From: Propionibacteriales bacterium
GTDB taxonomy: Bacteria; Actinomycetota; Actinomycetes; Propionibacteriales; Nocardioidaceae
Direction: 5' to 3'
DNA: 64,000 nt
Assembly: GCA_026392415.1 (NCBI GenBank)
Contig: JAPLCC010000047.1
Span: forward strand, 150,464-214,463
The position numbers and the translations under genes are program-made. Shown here one piece after another: positions 24,080 through 33,919 of this stretch. Position 1 is the stretch's first letter. Each line of letters starts with the position of its first letter. Below the pieces are notes generated by a model, which saw only the letters and a list, made by a program, of their open reading frames with translations, searched no databases and was not told the DNA's origin.

Positions 24080-25305
24080 TGCTCAAGTCCAGTGCTCTCG
24101 CGCTCCTGTCCTCCCTTGCTCTCGTCGGTTGCGGCACCGAGGATTCGCCTAGCCGCTCCGGCGACCCGAACCCGTCCGCCGATGCCAGTGCGACGGAGGT
24201 GAAGGCCCCCAGGCCCCGGCTGGCGATGACGTACGACGGCGGCGTCGCCGTCCTCGATGCGACCACCGGTGAGGTGCTGCTCGACGAGCAGGTCGACGGT
24301 TTCCTGCGGCTCAATCCGGCGGGGGACGATCGCCACCTGTTCGTCTCCGTGACCGGCGGACTGACGGCGCTCGACCTCGGGGCCTGGACCGACGACCACG
24401 GCGACCACGGTCACTCGTGGACCACCGAGCCGCGCCTGACCGACTTCACGATCGCGGCCGAGGAGCCCGGTCACGTCGTGCCGCACCACGGGCGGACCAC
24501 CGTCTTCGACGACGGCACCGGCACCGTGACGGCCTTCGACCCCGCCGGCCTTTCAGCACTGGACGAGGGTGAGCCGGATCTCGACACCTGGACGCTTGAC
24601 GAGGCTCATCACGGCGTCGCCGTGCAGGACGGTCACGGCAACCTGATCCACACGGTCGGGAACCACGACGTCCGCACCGGCATCCGCGTCCAGACCGCAG
24701 CCGGCAACGAACTGGCCGCGTCCGATGACTGCCCGGGCGTGCACGGCGAGGCCTTCGCCGGCGACGTCGCGCTGTTCGGTTGCGAGGACGGGGTGCTCCT
24801 GGTCGACGGTCGCAGGATCACCAAGGTCGACTCGCCGGACGCATACGGCCGGATCGGCAACCAGGCCGGGCACGAGACGTCGCCGTACGTCCTGGGCGAC
24901 TACAAGGTCGACCGCGACGCGGAGCTCGAGCGGCCGACCCGCGTGTCGGTCATCGACACACGCTCCGCGACGCTGCGCCTGGTGGACCTGCCGGCCAGCT
25001 ACAGCTTCCGTTCACTCGGCCGGAGCCCGGAGGGCGATGCCCTCGTGCTCGGCACCGACGGCAACCTCCACGTCATCGATCCCGCCACTGCCGAGCTGAC
25101 GGCATCGATCCCCGTCACCGACACCTGGCGCGAGGCGATCGACTGGCACGAGCCGCGGCCGACCCTGCAGGTGATCGGCGAGTTCGCCTACGTCACCGAG
25201 CCCGCGGCCAAGCAGATCCACGTGGTCGACCTGGCGGACCGCGAGGTCGTACGGAGCATCGAGGTGGCGCACGCGCCCAACGAGCTGAGTGGTGTGTCGG
25301 GCTGA
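24076..25305 (+). CDS. aztD: Zinc metallochaperone AztD-like lipoprotein (beta-propeller)
   Basis: 409 aa. Signal peptide with lipobox LALVGC (lipidated Cys19), a low-complexity linker, then a beta-propeller of repeated GGVAVLDATTGEV-like strands. A His/Asp-rich loop TDDHGDHGHSW (His108, 111, 113) fits the zinc loop of AztD, a periplasmic chaperone feeding an ABC zinc-binding protein. The aztABC transporter genes are not adjacent. The upstream ATG at 24061 lies inside the Zur palindrome; promoter spacing favours the ATG at 24076 as a leaderless start. Confidence 0.75.
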   Translation: MLLKSSALALLSSLALVGCGTEDSPSRSGDPNPSADASATEVKAPRPRLAMTYDGGVAVLDATTGEVLLDEQVDGFLRLNPAGDDRHLFVSVTGGLTALDLGAWTDDHGDHGHSWTTEPRLTDFTIAAEEPGHVVPHHGRTTVFDDGTGTVTAFDPAGLSALDEGEPDLDTWTLDEAHHGVAVQDGHGNLIHTVGNHDVRTGIRVQTAAGNELAASDDCPGVHGEAFAGDVALFGCEDGVLLVDGRRITKVDSPDAYGRIGNQAGHETSPYVLGDYKVDRDAELERPTRVSVIDTRSATLRLVDLPASYSFRSLGRSPEGDALVLGTDGNLHVIDPATAELTASIPVTDTWREAIDWHEPRPTLQVIGEFAYVTEPAAKQIHVVDLADREVVRSIEVAHAPNELSGVSG

Positions 25306-25322
25306 CCATCTAGGGTCAGGCC

Positions 25323-26417
25323 ATGGCGAAGACCGCAGCGGCCATGGTGCAGGCCGGGGATCGCGAGGTCCGGGTGTCGAGCCCGGACCGCGTGATCTAC
25401 GAAGCGACCGAACGGACGGGCGAGGTCACCAAGCTGATGGTGGCGGAGTACGTCGTCGCGGTCGGCGACGGTCTGATGCGTGCCCTGCGCGAGCGGCCGA
25501 CCGCGCTCGAACGGTGGCCCTCAGGTGTCCGCGAGGGCTTCCGGCTGGCCACCGGTCCGCGGGACAACGACGCCGAGGGTTTCTACCAGAAGCGGGTGCC
25601 GAAGGGCGCTCCCGACTACCTGCAGTCGGTCGGGATCACGTTCCCTTCGGGCCGCACCGCCGAGGAGATCTGCCCGACCGAGCTGGCCGTGCCGGTGTGG
25701 TGTGCCCAGATGGGTGCACTCACGTTCCATCCATGGCCCGTACGCCGAGCCGACGTCGACCACCCCGACGAGCTGCGGATCGACCTCGACCCCCAGCCCG
25801 GTACGACGTTCGGCGACGCCGTCCGGGTCGCGGACCTCGCCCGGGAGCTCTTCGAGGAGCTCGGACTCCGCGCCCACCCGAAGACGTCGGGCAACCGCGG
25901 GGTCCACGTCTATGTGCGGATCGAGCCGCGCTGGGAGTTCACCGACGTGCGGCATGCCGCGATCGCGTTCGGTCGCGAGCTGGCCCGCCGCGACGACCAG
26001 GTCACGACGGCGTGGTGGAAGGAGGAGCGGGGCGAGCGAATCTTCGTCGACTTCAACCAGAACAACCGCGACCGCACGATCGCGTCGGCGTACTCACTGC
26101 GGCCGCTGCCGGGTGCGCCGGTGTCGACGCCGATGACCTGGGACGAGCTGGCCGGGGTCAAGGACCCCAGGGACTTCAACCTGTTCACCGTTCCCGAGCG
26201 GATGGCCGACGGCGACCCGTGGGCGAGCATCGACGACGAGTCCTTCTCGCTCCAGCCGCTGCTGGACCTGTGGGACGAGCAGGTCGCCGACGGGGCGAGC
26301 GAGCTCAACTTCCCGCCGGACTATCCGAAGATGCCGGGCGAACCGCCGCGCGTGCAGCCCAGCAAGAAGGTCGCCGAGCACTGGGACGAGCAGGGCAACC
26401 GGGTCGAGGGGACCTGA
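25323..26417 (+). CDS. LigD-type DNA polymerase domain protein (NHEJ)
   Basis: 364 aa stand-alone polymerase/primase of the archaeo-eukaryotic primase fold, as in the PolDom of LigD. Catalytic aspartates Asp154 and Asp156 (RIDLDPQPG), FHPWPVRRAD (135-144) and TSGNRGVHVYVRIEP are present. Family members fill gaps with ribonucleotides or deoxyribonucleotides in end joining. No nuclease or ligase domain is fused, and no ku gene is in the window. A LigC-type ligase lies 0.9 kb downstream on the other strand. ATG at 25323, 17 bp after the metallochaperone gene. Confidence 0.88.
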   Translation: MAKTAAAMVQAGDREVRVSSPDRVIYEATERTGEVTKLMVAEYVVAVGDGLMRALRERPTALERWPSGVREGFRLATGPRDNDAEGFYQKRVPKGAPDYLQSVGITFPSGRTAEEICPTELAVPVWCAQMGALTFHPWPVRRADVDHPDELRIDLDPQPGTTFGDAVRVADLARELFEELGLRAHPKTSGNRGVHVYVRIEPRWEFTDVRHAAIAFGRELARRDDQVTTAWWKEERGERIFVDFNQNNRDRTIASAYSLRPLPGAPVSTPMTWDELAGVKDPRDFNLFTVPERMADGDPWASIDDESFSLQPLLDLWDEQVADGASELNFPPDYPKMPGEPPRVQPSKKVAEHWDEQGNRVEGT

Positions 26418-26423
26418 GGGTCC

Positions 26424-26687
26424 TCAGTCGAGCCCGCGCACGACCGCAACCTCGCACAGTCGCGCGAGGTCGCTGCGCACCCGCACGTCGAGCGACGTGG
26501 CCAGGTCGTCGAGCAGCAGGTGGACGGCGCTGCGGGTGGTCCGGCCGGGATGCGGCAGGTCCAGGTCGGGCACCAGCCCGACGACGTACTCGCACAGGTC
26601 GACGACCTGGTCCCGCTCGGCCGCGAGCAGGCGCGTGCCCGCGAGCACCTCGTAGAGGTGGACATCGAGGGTGTGCAGGGCCGACAT
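26424..26687 (-). CDS. Small hypothetical protein
   Basis: 87 aa, helical, soluble, no recognised motif. ATG at 26687; the 3' end stops 6 bp from the convergent LigD-type gene. Codon use fits the neighbours, supporting a real gene. Function unknown. Confidence 0.55.
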   Translation of the reverse strand: MSALHTLDVHLYEVLAGTRLLAAERDQVVDLCEYVVGLVPDLDLPHPGRTTRSAVHLLLDDLATSLDVRVRSDLARLCEVAVVRGLD

Positions 26688-26729
26688 GACTGATCAACGA
26701 GTCGGGCGCGGCTGCTGTTACGGCCCTGG

Positions 26730-27263
26730 TCAGGACGCTTCGTGCTCGAGCAGGTGCAGGACCGGTACGCCGAGCTTGCGCCGCGCTCGCGAGGTCCAGT
26801 CGACGTGGAAGAACTCCGCGACCACGTGCGACCTGGTGAGGATGATCGCCTCGCGGCCGTCGACATCCTTGACCTTGTGGATCAGGGCGTCGACGGCGGA
26901 GTCGGTGACGACGGTGCCGTCACCGACGGTGGCGCCGGCAGCGGCCAGTGCGTCGGAGGTGGCGGCGAGGTCGCGCTCGGCCTGGTCGCGGTACTCGGAG
27001 CGCAGGTTCTCGATCTCGTCGGGCGACGGGGTCATCGGCGCGGCCATCAGGTCCGCACCTCCCATCACGCCGAGCGAGGCCTCGACCGCAGCAGCGGCGT
27101 CGGCCATCGGCAGCAGGACGTGGTAGACGACCTCGATCGTCGGGTCGTCGTCGAGTTCGACATGCAGGGCGCGGACCTGGGCCGCATCCAGGGCGGTCAG
27201 GGCCTGCTCCACGAGGAGGACGACGTCGTACTGCTCCTGGGCGGGTGTGGCGTCGGTGCTCAT
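26730..27263 (-). CDS. Conserved hypothetical protein, universal-stress-like C-terminus
   Basis: 177 aa. Soluble alpha/beta protein; residues about 115-170 (VVTDSAVDALIHKV, IILTRSHVVAEFFHVDW, KLGVPVLHLLEHE) read like a nucleotide-binding Rossmann half of the universal stress fold, but the ATP-binding glycine loop is not evident. The ATG at 27263 was chosen because upstream codons run into the ligase gene region. Possibly co-transcribed with the ligase upstream (32-bp gap). Confidence 0.6.
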   Translation of the reverse strand: MSTDATPAQEQYDVVLLVEQALTALDAAQVRALHVELDDDPTIEVVYHVLLPMADAAAAVEASLGVMGGADLMAAPMTPSPDEIENLRSEYRDQAERDLAATSDALAAAGATVGDGTVVTDSAVDALIHKVKDVDGREAIILTRSHVVAEFFHVDWTSRARRKLGVPVLHLLEHEAS

Positions 27264-27295
27264 GACTCCATCCTGCACCCGTGCTGGGTACAGCG

Positions 27296-28411
27296 TCAGC
27301 CCCCGAGGACGTCCGCGAGGTCGTACTTCACCGGTTGCTCGAGCTGTTCGTAGCCGCACGACTCCGGGTCGCGGTCCTCGCGCCACCTCTTGAAGTGGGC
27401 CGTGTGCCGGAAACGGCGCCCCTCCATGGCGTCGTACTTCACCTCGATCACGCGCTCGGGACGCAGCGGCGTGAAGGAGAGGTCCTTGCCACTGCTCCAG
27501 CGGCTCTGGGTGCCGGGCTGCCGGCCCGGGTTGGCGACGAGGAACTCCTGCCAGCGCCCCCAGGGGTGGTCCTCGATGGCACACACGAGCGGTTGCAGCT
27601 CCTGCCAGAGCTCGGCGCGTCGGGCCGCGGTGAAGCTGGCGCTGACGCCGATGTGCTGGAGCTCGCCGTCCTGGTAGAGGCCGAGGAGCAGGCTGCCGAT
27701 CAGCGGTTTCTCGGGCGTGCTGGTCTTGTGCTCGCGATAGCCGGCAAGGACCACGTCGGCGGTCCGCTCGTGCTTGATCTTCAGCATGGTCCGGGCATTC
27801 GGTGCGTACGGCGCGCTCAGCGGCTTCGCGATGACGCCGTCGAGTCCGGCTCCCTCGAACTGGTGGAACCACTCCTGTGCAACGGCCGGATCAGTGCTGG
27901 TGCGCGTGAGGTGGCAGCGGGCGTGGTCGTTGTCGGCCAGGCCGCCGAGAGCCTCCTCGAGCGCAGCGCGGCGTTCGACGAACGGCCGATCGAGGAAGGA
28001 CTCGTCGCCGAGCGCGAGCAGGTCGAAGGCGACGAACGCGGCCGGCGTCTTCTCGGCCAGCATCGCGATCCGGGAAGCGGCGGGGTGGATCCGCTCCTGC
28101 AGCACCTCGAACTGCAGCCGTCCCTTGCCGTCGTCGCTGTCGAGCGCCACGAAGATCTCGCCGTCGAGCACACACCGATCGGGCAACTCGGCCCGCGCGG
28201 CCTCGACGAGCTCGGGGAAGTAGCGGGTGAGCGGCTTGGTGTTGCGGCTGGCCAGCTCCACCTCGTCGCCGTCCTTGAAGAGGAGGCAGCGGAAGCCGTC
28301 CCACTTCGGTTCGAACAGCAGCCCGATCGGGTCGTACTTCGCCGGGTCGGGCACACCCGACACGGCCTTGGCGAGCATCGGCTGCACGGGCGGCATCACG
28401 GGGAGGTCCAC
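27296..28411 (-). CDS. ligC: ATP-dependent DNA ligase (LigC type)
   Basis: 371 aa. Nucleotidyltransferase motif I EPKWDGFR with nucleophile Lys36, the DGEIFVALD motif III region and a C-terminal OB-fold. The short two-domain form matches actinobacterial LigC, a base-excision or back-up end-joining ligase. It is near the LigD-type polymerase gene, giving the split components of an end-joining toolkit. Start at 28411 is 21 bp after the carboxylase stop, so the genes may share a transcript. Confidence 0.9.
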   Translation of the reverse strand: MDLPVMPPVQPMLAKAVSGVPDPAKYDPIGLLFEPKWDGFRCLLFKDGDEVELASRNTKPLTRYFPELVEAARAELPDRCVLDGEIFVALDSDDGKGRLQFEVLQERIHPAASRIAMLAEKTPAAFVAFDLLALGDESFLDRPFVERRAALEEALGGLADNDHARCHLTRTSTDPAVAQEWFHQFEGAGLDGVIAKPLSAPYAPNARTMLKIKHERTADVVLAGYREHKTSTPEKPLIGSLLLGLYQDGELQHIGVSASFTAARRAELWQELQPLVCAIEDHPWGRWQEFLVANPGRQPGTQSRWSSGKDLSFTPLRPERVIEVKYDAMEGRRFRHTAHFKRWREDRDPESCGYEQLEQPVKYDLADVLGG

Positions 28412-28432
28412 GCCGCTGAGCCTAGGACACCC

Positions 28433-31400
28433 CTACGACAGCCCCTTCTCGATCGCGTCGACGATCTTGGGCCGAAGGTCGGAGGCGGCGATGACCTCGT
28501 CGACCGAACCGACCTCGACCGCGCGGTGGATGTTGTGGACGCCGTCGAACTCGGCGGCCACCTCCGCGATCTTGTCCGCTCGCAACTGCGCGCGCAGGTC
28601 GGCCATCTCCACCACCAGCGCGCCACGGGCGCCGTTGTCGGCATGGTCGATCCGCTCCTGCAGCGCAGCGATGCGCGGGTCGGTGGCAGCTCGCTTGTCC
28701 ACCTCGGCAGCGAACACCACGGCCGCTGCCGGCGCCCCGCCGAGGACCGAGGCGTAGGAGCCCTCGATCGCCAGCACCGTCATCGACGGGTTGAGCCGTT
28801 TGGAGAACACCACGAACGCGCCCCCGTGGTAGCGCGAGATCACGCAGAACACGATCGGGCCGCGGAAGTTGACGATCGCGCGGCCGATCTCGGCGCCGTA
28901 CTCCAGCTGCAGGTTGCGCATCGACTCGGGCGAGCCGTCGAACCCGGACAGGTTCGCCAGGACCACGAGCGGCCGGTTGCCCGACGCGGCGTTGATGCCG
29001 CGCGCGACCTTCTTCGATGACCGCGGGAACAGCGTGCCCGCGGTGTAGGTGTCCGGGCCGTCGGACGGGGGGAAACCGGCGCGCGGCACGGGCTTGGACT
29101 CGATGCCGATCAGGCTGACGGGGTAGCCGCCGATCCTCGTGTCGGTGACGACGGCCGTGTCGGCGTCCGCCATGCCGGCCCAGCGCTCCAGCAGGTCGTG
29201 GTCCTGGTCGGCCACTGCCCGCATCACCGTGCGGATGTCGAAGGGACGCTTGCGGTCCTTGTTGTGCGCGGGCGAGAAGATCTCGCCGACCGTCGCGAAG
29301 TCGCCCGGGTGCGGGAACGTCGTCACGTCGCGGTCAGTCGGGTCCGTGGTCGGCGCGCGACGCGGACCGGCCTCGCCCGGTGCGACGTAGGTGTGCGCGT
29401 AGTGCGCCATCAGGACGCCGAAAGCTCCGGCCAGATCGGGGACCCAGTACTGCGCCTGCCCGTTCGGTCCCATCACCCGGTCGTAGCCGCCGATGCCGTG
29501 GTTGTCCTCGGCGGACACGCCGCCCGAGAAGTCCAGTGACTGCTTGCCGGTCAGGACCATCGCGCTGTCCGGGGTCATCACCAGGATGCCCTTGGTGTGC
29601 ATCAGCATGGTGGCTTCGGCGTTCCAGTAGGGCTGGGCGCCGACGTTGATGCCGGCCACCACGATGTTGATCTCACCGCCGGCCTGGGTGAACTCCACGA
29701 TCCGGCGCAGCGCCTCCGCCACCCAGTCCATGTTCTCGGTGCCGCTCTGCATGGAGATCCGGGCACCCGCCGACACCGCGAACCACTCGAGCGGCACCGC
29801 CATCTGCTCGGCCAGGTCGATCGCGGCGATCACCCGGGAGCACTCGGCCTCCGAGAGGGCGCCGAGCGACTTGAGCGGGTCGCCGCACAGCACCACCCGG
29901 GTGATCCCCTGGGGGTGGAGCGGGGTCGGGGTGGTCACGACGGCGACGATGATGCCGGCGGTGTTCATGCCGCGCGCCCGGTCCACCGGGACCAGGACAC
30001 CGTTCTCGTCGAAGTCGTGCTCGGTCAACGTGCCGTCGCCGGCCAGCACCGACTGGAGCTCGTAGGGGTAGACGAGTCCGCGGCGTCGGGCCCGCAGGAC
30101 CTTGCCGGCGTACTCGTCCATCGGGGCCAGCGGCTCGGTCGGGGGCGTGATCACGTCGGCGACCACACCCGCGCCGGGCTTGGCGTGGAAGCGGATCGCG
30201 AGCCGCGACGACGTGCCGTCCGGCCCGGCGACGCGGCCCTCGGCCAGCACCTCCTCGATGCCGGCGCCTTCGCTGAGCGGGGTGATCTTGCCCTGCAGCG
30301 CAGCGAGCTGGTCGAGGTCGGCGTCGATGACCGGCCACACCGTCACCCACACGTGGTTGACGTCGAGCTTGGTGCCTTCGCGACCGCGGGCAGTGCGGAC
30401 CCGGCGGATGGCCTCCAGACAGCTCTCCACGGCGCGTTCGGCGTGCGGAAGGGCGATCACTCGCCCGTCCTCGTCGCGTACGACGGCCAGCTGGCGCACC
30501 TGGGCGGCCGCGACCAGTCGGCGGTCTGCCGGGTTGGACCGGGCGACGCACTCGTAGAGGAGGACGTCGTCGGGTGCGTCGAGCCGGGTGACCTCGAAGT
30601 CGCGGAGCCGCCACAGGTTCAGCCGGCGCCCCACCATCGGGTGCATCCCGCGCACGAGGTCGTCCTCGATCAGTGAACCGTCGTCGGTCGGGCGGAACGT
30701 GAAGTAGCCGACCGCACCGGGTGCGGTCGGGCAGACCGCGACCGAGACGCGACGGGAGCGAGCCACGAAACCCTGTCCGGTGAGCATCCGCGCGACCTCG
30801 GCGGACACCTTGCCCGCGTCGTCGGGGGCGTCGGACCAGTTCAGGTAGATCTCGACAACGTTGTCGTGGTCGTCGGCCAGCATCGCCTCGAGATGCTCAC
30901 CGAGACCGCCCTCCGCGGGAAGCTCGGAGACGTCGGCGATGGTCGAGACGACGCGAGTGGTGCCCTTGTCCGCGGTCGTGTACTCCGCGCGGATCGCGGG
31001 GTGGCCCGCCACCCGGGTCCGGGTCAGGTCGCGCAGGTCGTGCTCGAGGTAGTGCCGGCGTACCAGCACCTCCAGCAGCGGCTCGCGCTCGGTCAGTCCC
31101 TGCGCGAAGCGATCACGCAGGAAGCCGACGAGCTGCTCCGGGATGACGGCGAGCGCGTCGATCCGGGCTGTCTGCTGGTCCGGGGTGTCGGACGCGGCGA
31201 GCGCGGCGACCTCGTCGGCAACACCTTCCAGGACGGTGCGGCGCTCGCTGTCGACCAGCGGCTGGTCGAACCAGCGGAACCGGATCGAGCGGGCCAGGTC
31301 CCCGACCACGGCGAACCGCAGCTGGGTGGCGCGCACCATCCGTTCGAGCAGGGCCCGCACCTGGCCGTCGTCCACGCCGGACGGCGGCGGGCCAGCCAGC

Positions 31401-33919
31401 CAGCGCTGGAGCACGCCGACGGCCACGTCCACGTCGGACGGGTGCTGCTGAGCGAGGAAGACGCGGAACACCGCGCGCTCGAGCTCCGGGGTGCGCTCCA
31501 GGTCGCTCACTCCGTAGTGGCGCAGCACGTTCACCAGCTTGTCGCGGAAGTGGTCCGGGAGTGCGCCGCGGTCGGGGTCGAGGCTGCGGAGGTAGGTGTG
31601 GAAGTACTCCCGCGAGCTGTGCACCCGCAGCTCGGTGTGCGGCTCGTCGCCGGCGCTGCGGTTGCGGCTGAGCTCGGCGAAGTCGGTGAACATGGCAAGC
31701 AGGTCCATCTCGGCGCGGAAGTCCTCGCCGGTGGCGTTCCCACGCGCGGCCAGGTACCCCTCGAGCAGGCTGCCGCGACGGTCGGCCTCGACGTCGTACC
31801 CGAGCAGCTGGCTGCTGAGTCGGTCGCGCCGCGCGCCGAGGTCACCGGCAGCAGCCGCGGTCTCGGGCAGGTCGAGGTCGGCCTCCGCGACGGCCTCGGC
31901 GACGGCTTCGTCGGCATCGGCGGTCGGTTCGAGACGCATCAGTGGGGCACCGGTCTCGACCTGGCTGCCGACCCGGACCAGGAGCTCCCTGACCTGTCCG
32001 GTGAAGGGCGCGGTGATCGCCGTCTCCATCTTCATCGACTCCAGCACCAGCACCGGCTGGCCGGCCACGACCTCGTCACCGATCGCGACCGGGGTCGCCA
32101 CCACCAGGGCCGGCGCGGGAGAACGGACCACGCCGCCCTCGTCGCGGCTGATCCGGTGCATCACGTCGTCGACCTCGACCAGGAGCACCGGGCCGGACGT
32201 CGCGGTCACCAGCCGGAACCGGCGGCCCTCGACGGTGAGTCGTCCGTGCACCTCGTCGAGCCTGTCCAGGACAGCCGTGACCGTGCGGGAGGTGGTGCCG
32301 GTTGCCACGGTGACGTCGTACCGCTGGGGGCCGGTCTGGTGGACCGTGAGCGCGTAGGTCGTGCCGCGCAGCTTGAGTTCGAGGGTGCGCGAGGGGTCGT
32401 GCTGCGCCTGCGGGCGCCCGCCCTGGGCGGCCTGGAGGAAGCGCGCGATCTCGGACCGCTCCTCCTCGTCGTACGCCTCGATCGCGGCGGCGACGAGAGC
32501 GACGCCGGAGTGGCGGGAGGCCTGCAGCCTGCCCTCGGCGCGGACCCGGTCGATCCAGCCGGTGTCGGCCCACGCGGGGTCGCCGGTGACGACCTCGGGC
32601 TGGTCGAGCAGGTCGAGGATGAAGCTCTTGTTGGTGGCGCCGCCGTCGATCACGACGGTGGTCTCGGCCATCGCGCGGCGCAGCCGGGCCAGGGCCTGCT
32701 CGCGGGTGGCGCCCCAGGCGATGACCTTGGCGATCATCGAGTCGAAGTCGGCCGGGATGGTGTCGCCCTCGGTGACTCCGGTGTCGACCCGGATGCCCGG
32801 GCCGGCGGGGAACTCGAGGCGGGTGATCCGGCCCGGTGCGGGCGCGAAGTCGCGGTCGGGGTCCTCGGCGTTGAGGCGGGCCTCGACGGCGTGACCACGC
32901 TCGGTCGGACGGTCGCCCGAGAGGGGTACGCCGGACGCCACCTGGATCTGGAGGGCGACCAGGTCGGTGCCGGTGACCTCTTCGGTGATCGGGTGTTCGA
33001 CCTGGAGTCGGGTGTTGACCTCGAGGACGGCGAAGGTGCGCTGGCCGGGGTGGTACAGGAACTCGACCGTGCCGGCGCCGGAGTAGCCGACCGCGTTGGC
33101 GAGGCGCTCGGCCGACGCCTTGAGGTCCTCGGTCTGGGCAGGGTCCAGCAGGGGAGAGGCCGACTCCTCGATCACCTTCTGGTTGCGGCGCTGCACGGAG
33201 CAGTCGCGGACGCCGATCGCCCAGGACGTGCCCTGGCCGTCGGCGATGACCTGGACCTCGACGTGCCGGGCGTCGGTGACGAGCTTCTCCAGGAACACCA
33301 CGCCACTGCCGAAGGAGCGCTGGGCCTCGTCGCGCGTGCGCTGGTAGGCATCGGTGAGCTCCTCGGCCGAGGTCACCTTGCGGATGCCTCGTCCGCCGCC
33401 GCCGGCGGTCGCCTTGAGCATCAGCGGGTAGCCCACCTGCTCGGCACTGGCGAGCGCGTCGGCGAGGGTGTCGACCCCGCCGCGGCTCCACGGCGCCACG
33501 GGGACGCCGACCTCCTCGGCGATCAGCTTGGACCCGATCTTGTCGCCCAGCTTGCGCATGGCGTCGGCGCTCGGGCCGATGAAGGTGACGCCGAGCTTGA
33601 CGCACAGCTCTGCGAACGCAGGGTCCTCGGCGACGAATCCCCAACCGACCCAGGCCGCGTCGGCACCGGTCTCGACCAGCGCGGTCTCGAGGGCGGTGAG
33701 GTCCAGGTAGGGGCGGTCGGCCGCAGCGCCCAGCAGATACGTCTCGTCGGCCTCGCGCACGAACGTCGCGCCGCTGTCGACGTCGGTGTGGAGCGCGATC
33801 GTGTGGATCCGCTCGGCCTCGCCCGACGTGTGCCGGGCGTTGAGGTCGCGGACGGCATGGATCAGACGCATCGCGGCTTCGCCGCGATTGACAATGGCAA
33901 TTCGAGAGATCCCTGGCAC
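28433..33919 (-). CDS. Single-chain multidomain acyl-CoA (acetyl-CoA) carboxylase
   Basis: About 1828 aa. Domain order: biotin carboxylase with ATP-grasp glycine loop (GGGGRGIRKV) in the first 450 residues, a biotinyl domain with ESMKMETA (biotinyl Lys630), a long central region, then fused beta and alpha carboxyltransferase halves to the C-terminus (FDIRTVMRAV, GGAFVVFSKRLNP). This is the eukaryote-like single-polypeptide layout rather than the usual actinobacterial AccA3/AccD split. The GTG at 33919 (VPGISRIAIVNRGE) starts where biotin carboxylases start; a longer frame from 34018 adds 33 atypical residues. It probably makes malonyl-CoA or a related malonyl ester. Confidence 0.85.
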   Translation of the reverse strand: MPGISRIAIVNRGEAAMRLIHAVRDLNARHTSGEAERIHTIALHTDVDSGATFVREADETYLLGAAADRPYLDLTALETALVETGADAAWVGWGFVAEDPAFAELCVKLGVTFIGPSADAMRKLGDKIGSKLIAEEVGVPVAPWSRGGVDTLADALASAEQVGYPLMLKATAGGGGRGIRKVTSAEELTDAYQRTRDEAQRSFGSGVVFLEKLVTDARHVEVQVIADGQGTSWAIGVRDCSVQRRNQKVIEESASPLLDPAQTEDLKASAERLANAVGYSGAGTVEFLYHPGQRTFAVLEVNTRLQVEHPITEEVTGTDLVALQIQVASGVPLSGDRPTERGHAVEARLNAEDPDRDFAPAPGRITRLEFPAGPGIRVDTGVTEGDTIPADFDSMIAKVIAWGATREQALARLRRAMAETTVVIDGGATNKSFILDLLDQPEVVTGDPAWADTGWIDRVRAEGRLQASRHSGVALVAAAIEAYDEEERSEIARFLQAAQGGRPQAQHDPSRTLELKLRGTTYALTVHQTGPQRYDVTVATGTTSRTVTAVLDRLDEVHGRLTVEGRRFRLVTATSGPVLLVEVDDVMHRISRDEGGVVRSPAPALVVATPVAIGDEVVAGQPVLVLESMKMETAITAPFTGQVRELLVRVGSQVETGAPLMRLEPTADADEAVAEAVAEADLDLPETAAAAGDLGARRDRLSSQLLGYDVEADRRGSLLEGYLAARGNATGEDFRAEMDLLAMFTDFAELSRNRSAGDEPHTELRVHSSREYFHTYLRSLDPDRGALPDHFRDKLVNVLRHYGVSDLERTPELERAVFRVFLAQQHPSDVDVAVGVLQRWLAGPPPSGVDDGQVRALLERMVRATQLRFAVVGDLARSIRFRWFDQPLVDSERRTVLEGVADEVAALAASDTPDQQTARIDALAVIPEQLVGFLRDRFAQGLTEREPLLEVLVRRHYLEHDLRDLTRTRVAGHPAIRAEYTTADKGTTRVVSTIADVSELPAEGGLGEHLEAMLADDHDNVVEIYLNWSDAPDDAGKVSAEVARMLTGQGFVARSRRVSVAVCPTAPGAVGYFTFRPTDDGSLIEDDLVRGMHPMVGRRLNLWRLRDFEVTRLDAPDDVLLYECVARSNPADRRLVAAAQVRQLAVVRDEDGRVIALPHAERAVESCLEAIRRVRTARGREGTKLDVNHVWVTVWPVIDADLDQLAALQGKITPLSEGAGIEEVLAEGRVAGPDGTSSRLAIRFHAKPGAGVVADVITPPTEPLAPMDEYAGKVLRARRRGLVYPYELQSVLAGDGTLTEHDFDENGVLVPVDRARGMNTAGIIVAVVTTPTPLHPQGITRVVLCGDPLKSLGALSEAECSRVIAAIDLAEQMAVPLEWFAVSAGARISMQSGTENMDWVAEALRRIVEFTQAGGEINIVVAGINVGAQPYWNAEATMLMHTKGILVMTPDSAMVLTGKQSLDFSGGVSAEDNHGIGGYDRVMGPNGQAQYWVPDLAGAFGVLMAHYAHTYVAPGEAGPRRAPTTDPTDRDVTTFPHPGDFATVGEIFSPAHNKDRKRPFDIRTVMRAVADQDHDLLERWAGMADADTAVVTDTRIGGYPVSLIGIESKPVPRAGFPPSDGPDTYTAGTLFPRSSKKVARGINAASGNRPLVVLANLSGFDGSPESMRNLQLEYGAEIGRAIVNFRGPIVFCVISRYHGGAFVVFSKRLNPSMTVLAIEGSYASVLGGAPAAAVVFAAEVDKRAATDPRIAALQERIDHADNGARGALVVEMADLRAQLRADKIAEVAAEFDGVHNIHRAVEVGSVDEVIAASDLRPKIVDAIEKGLS

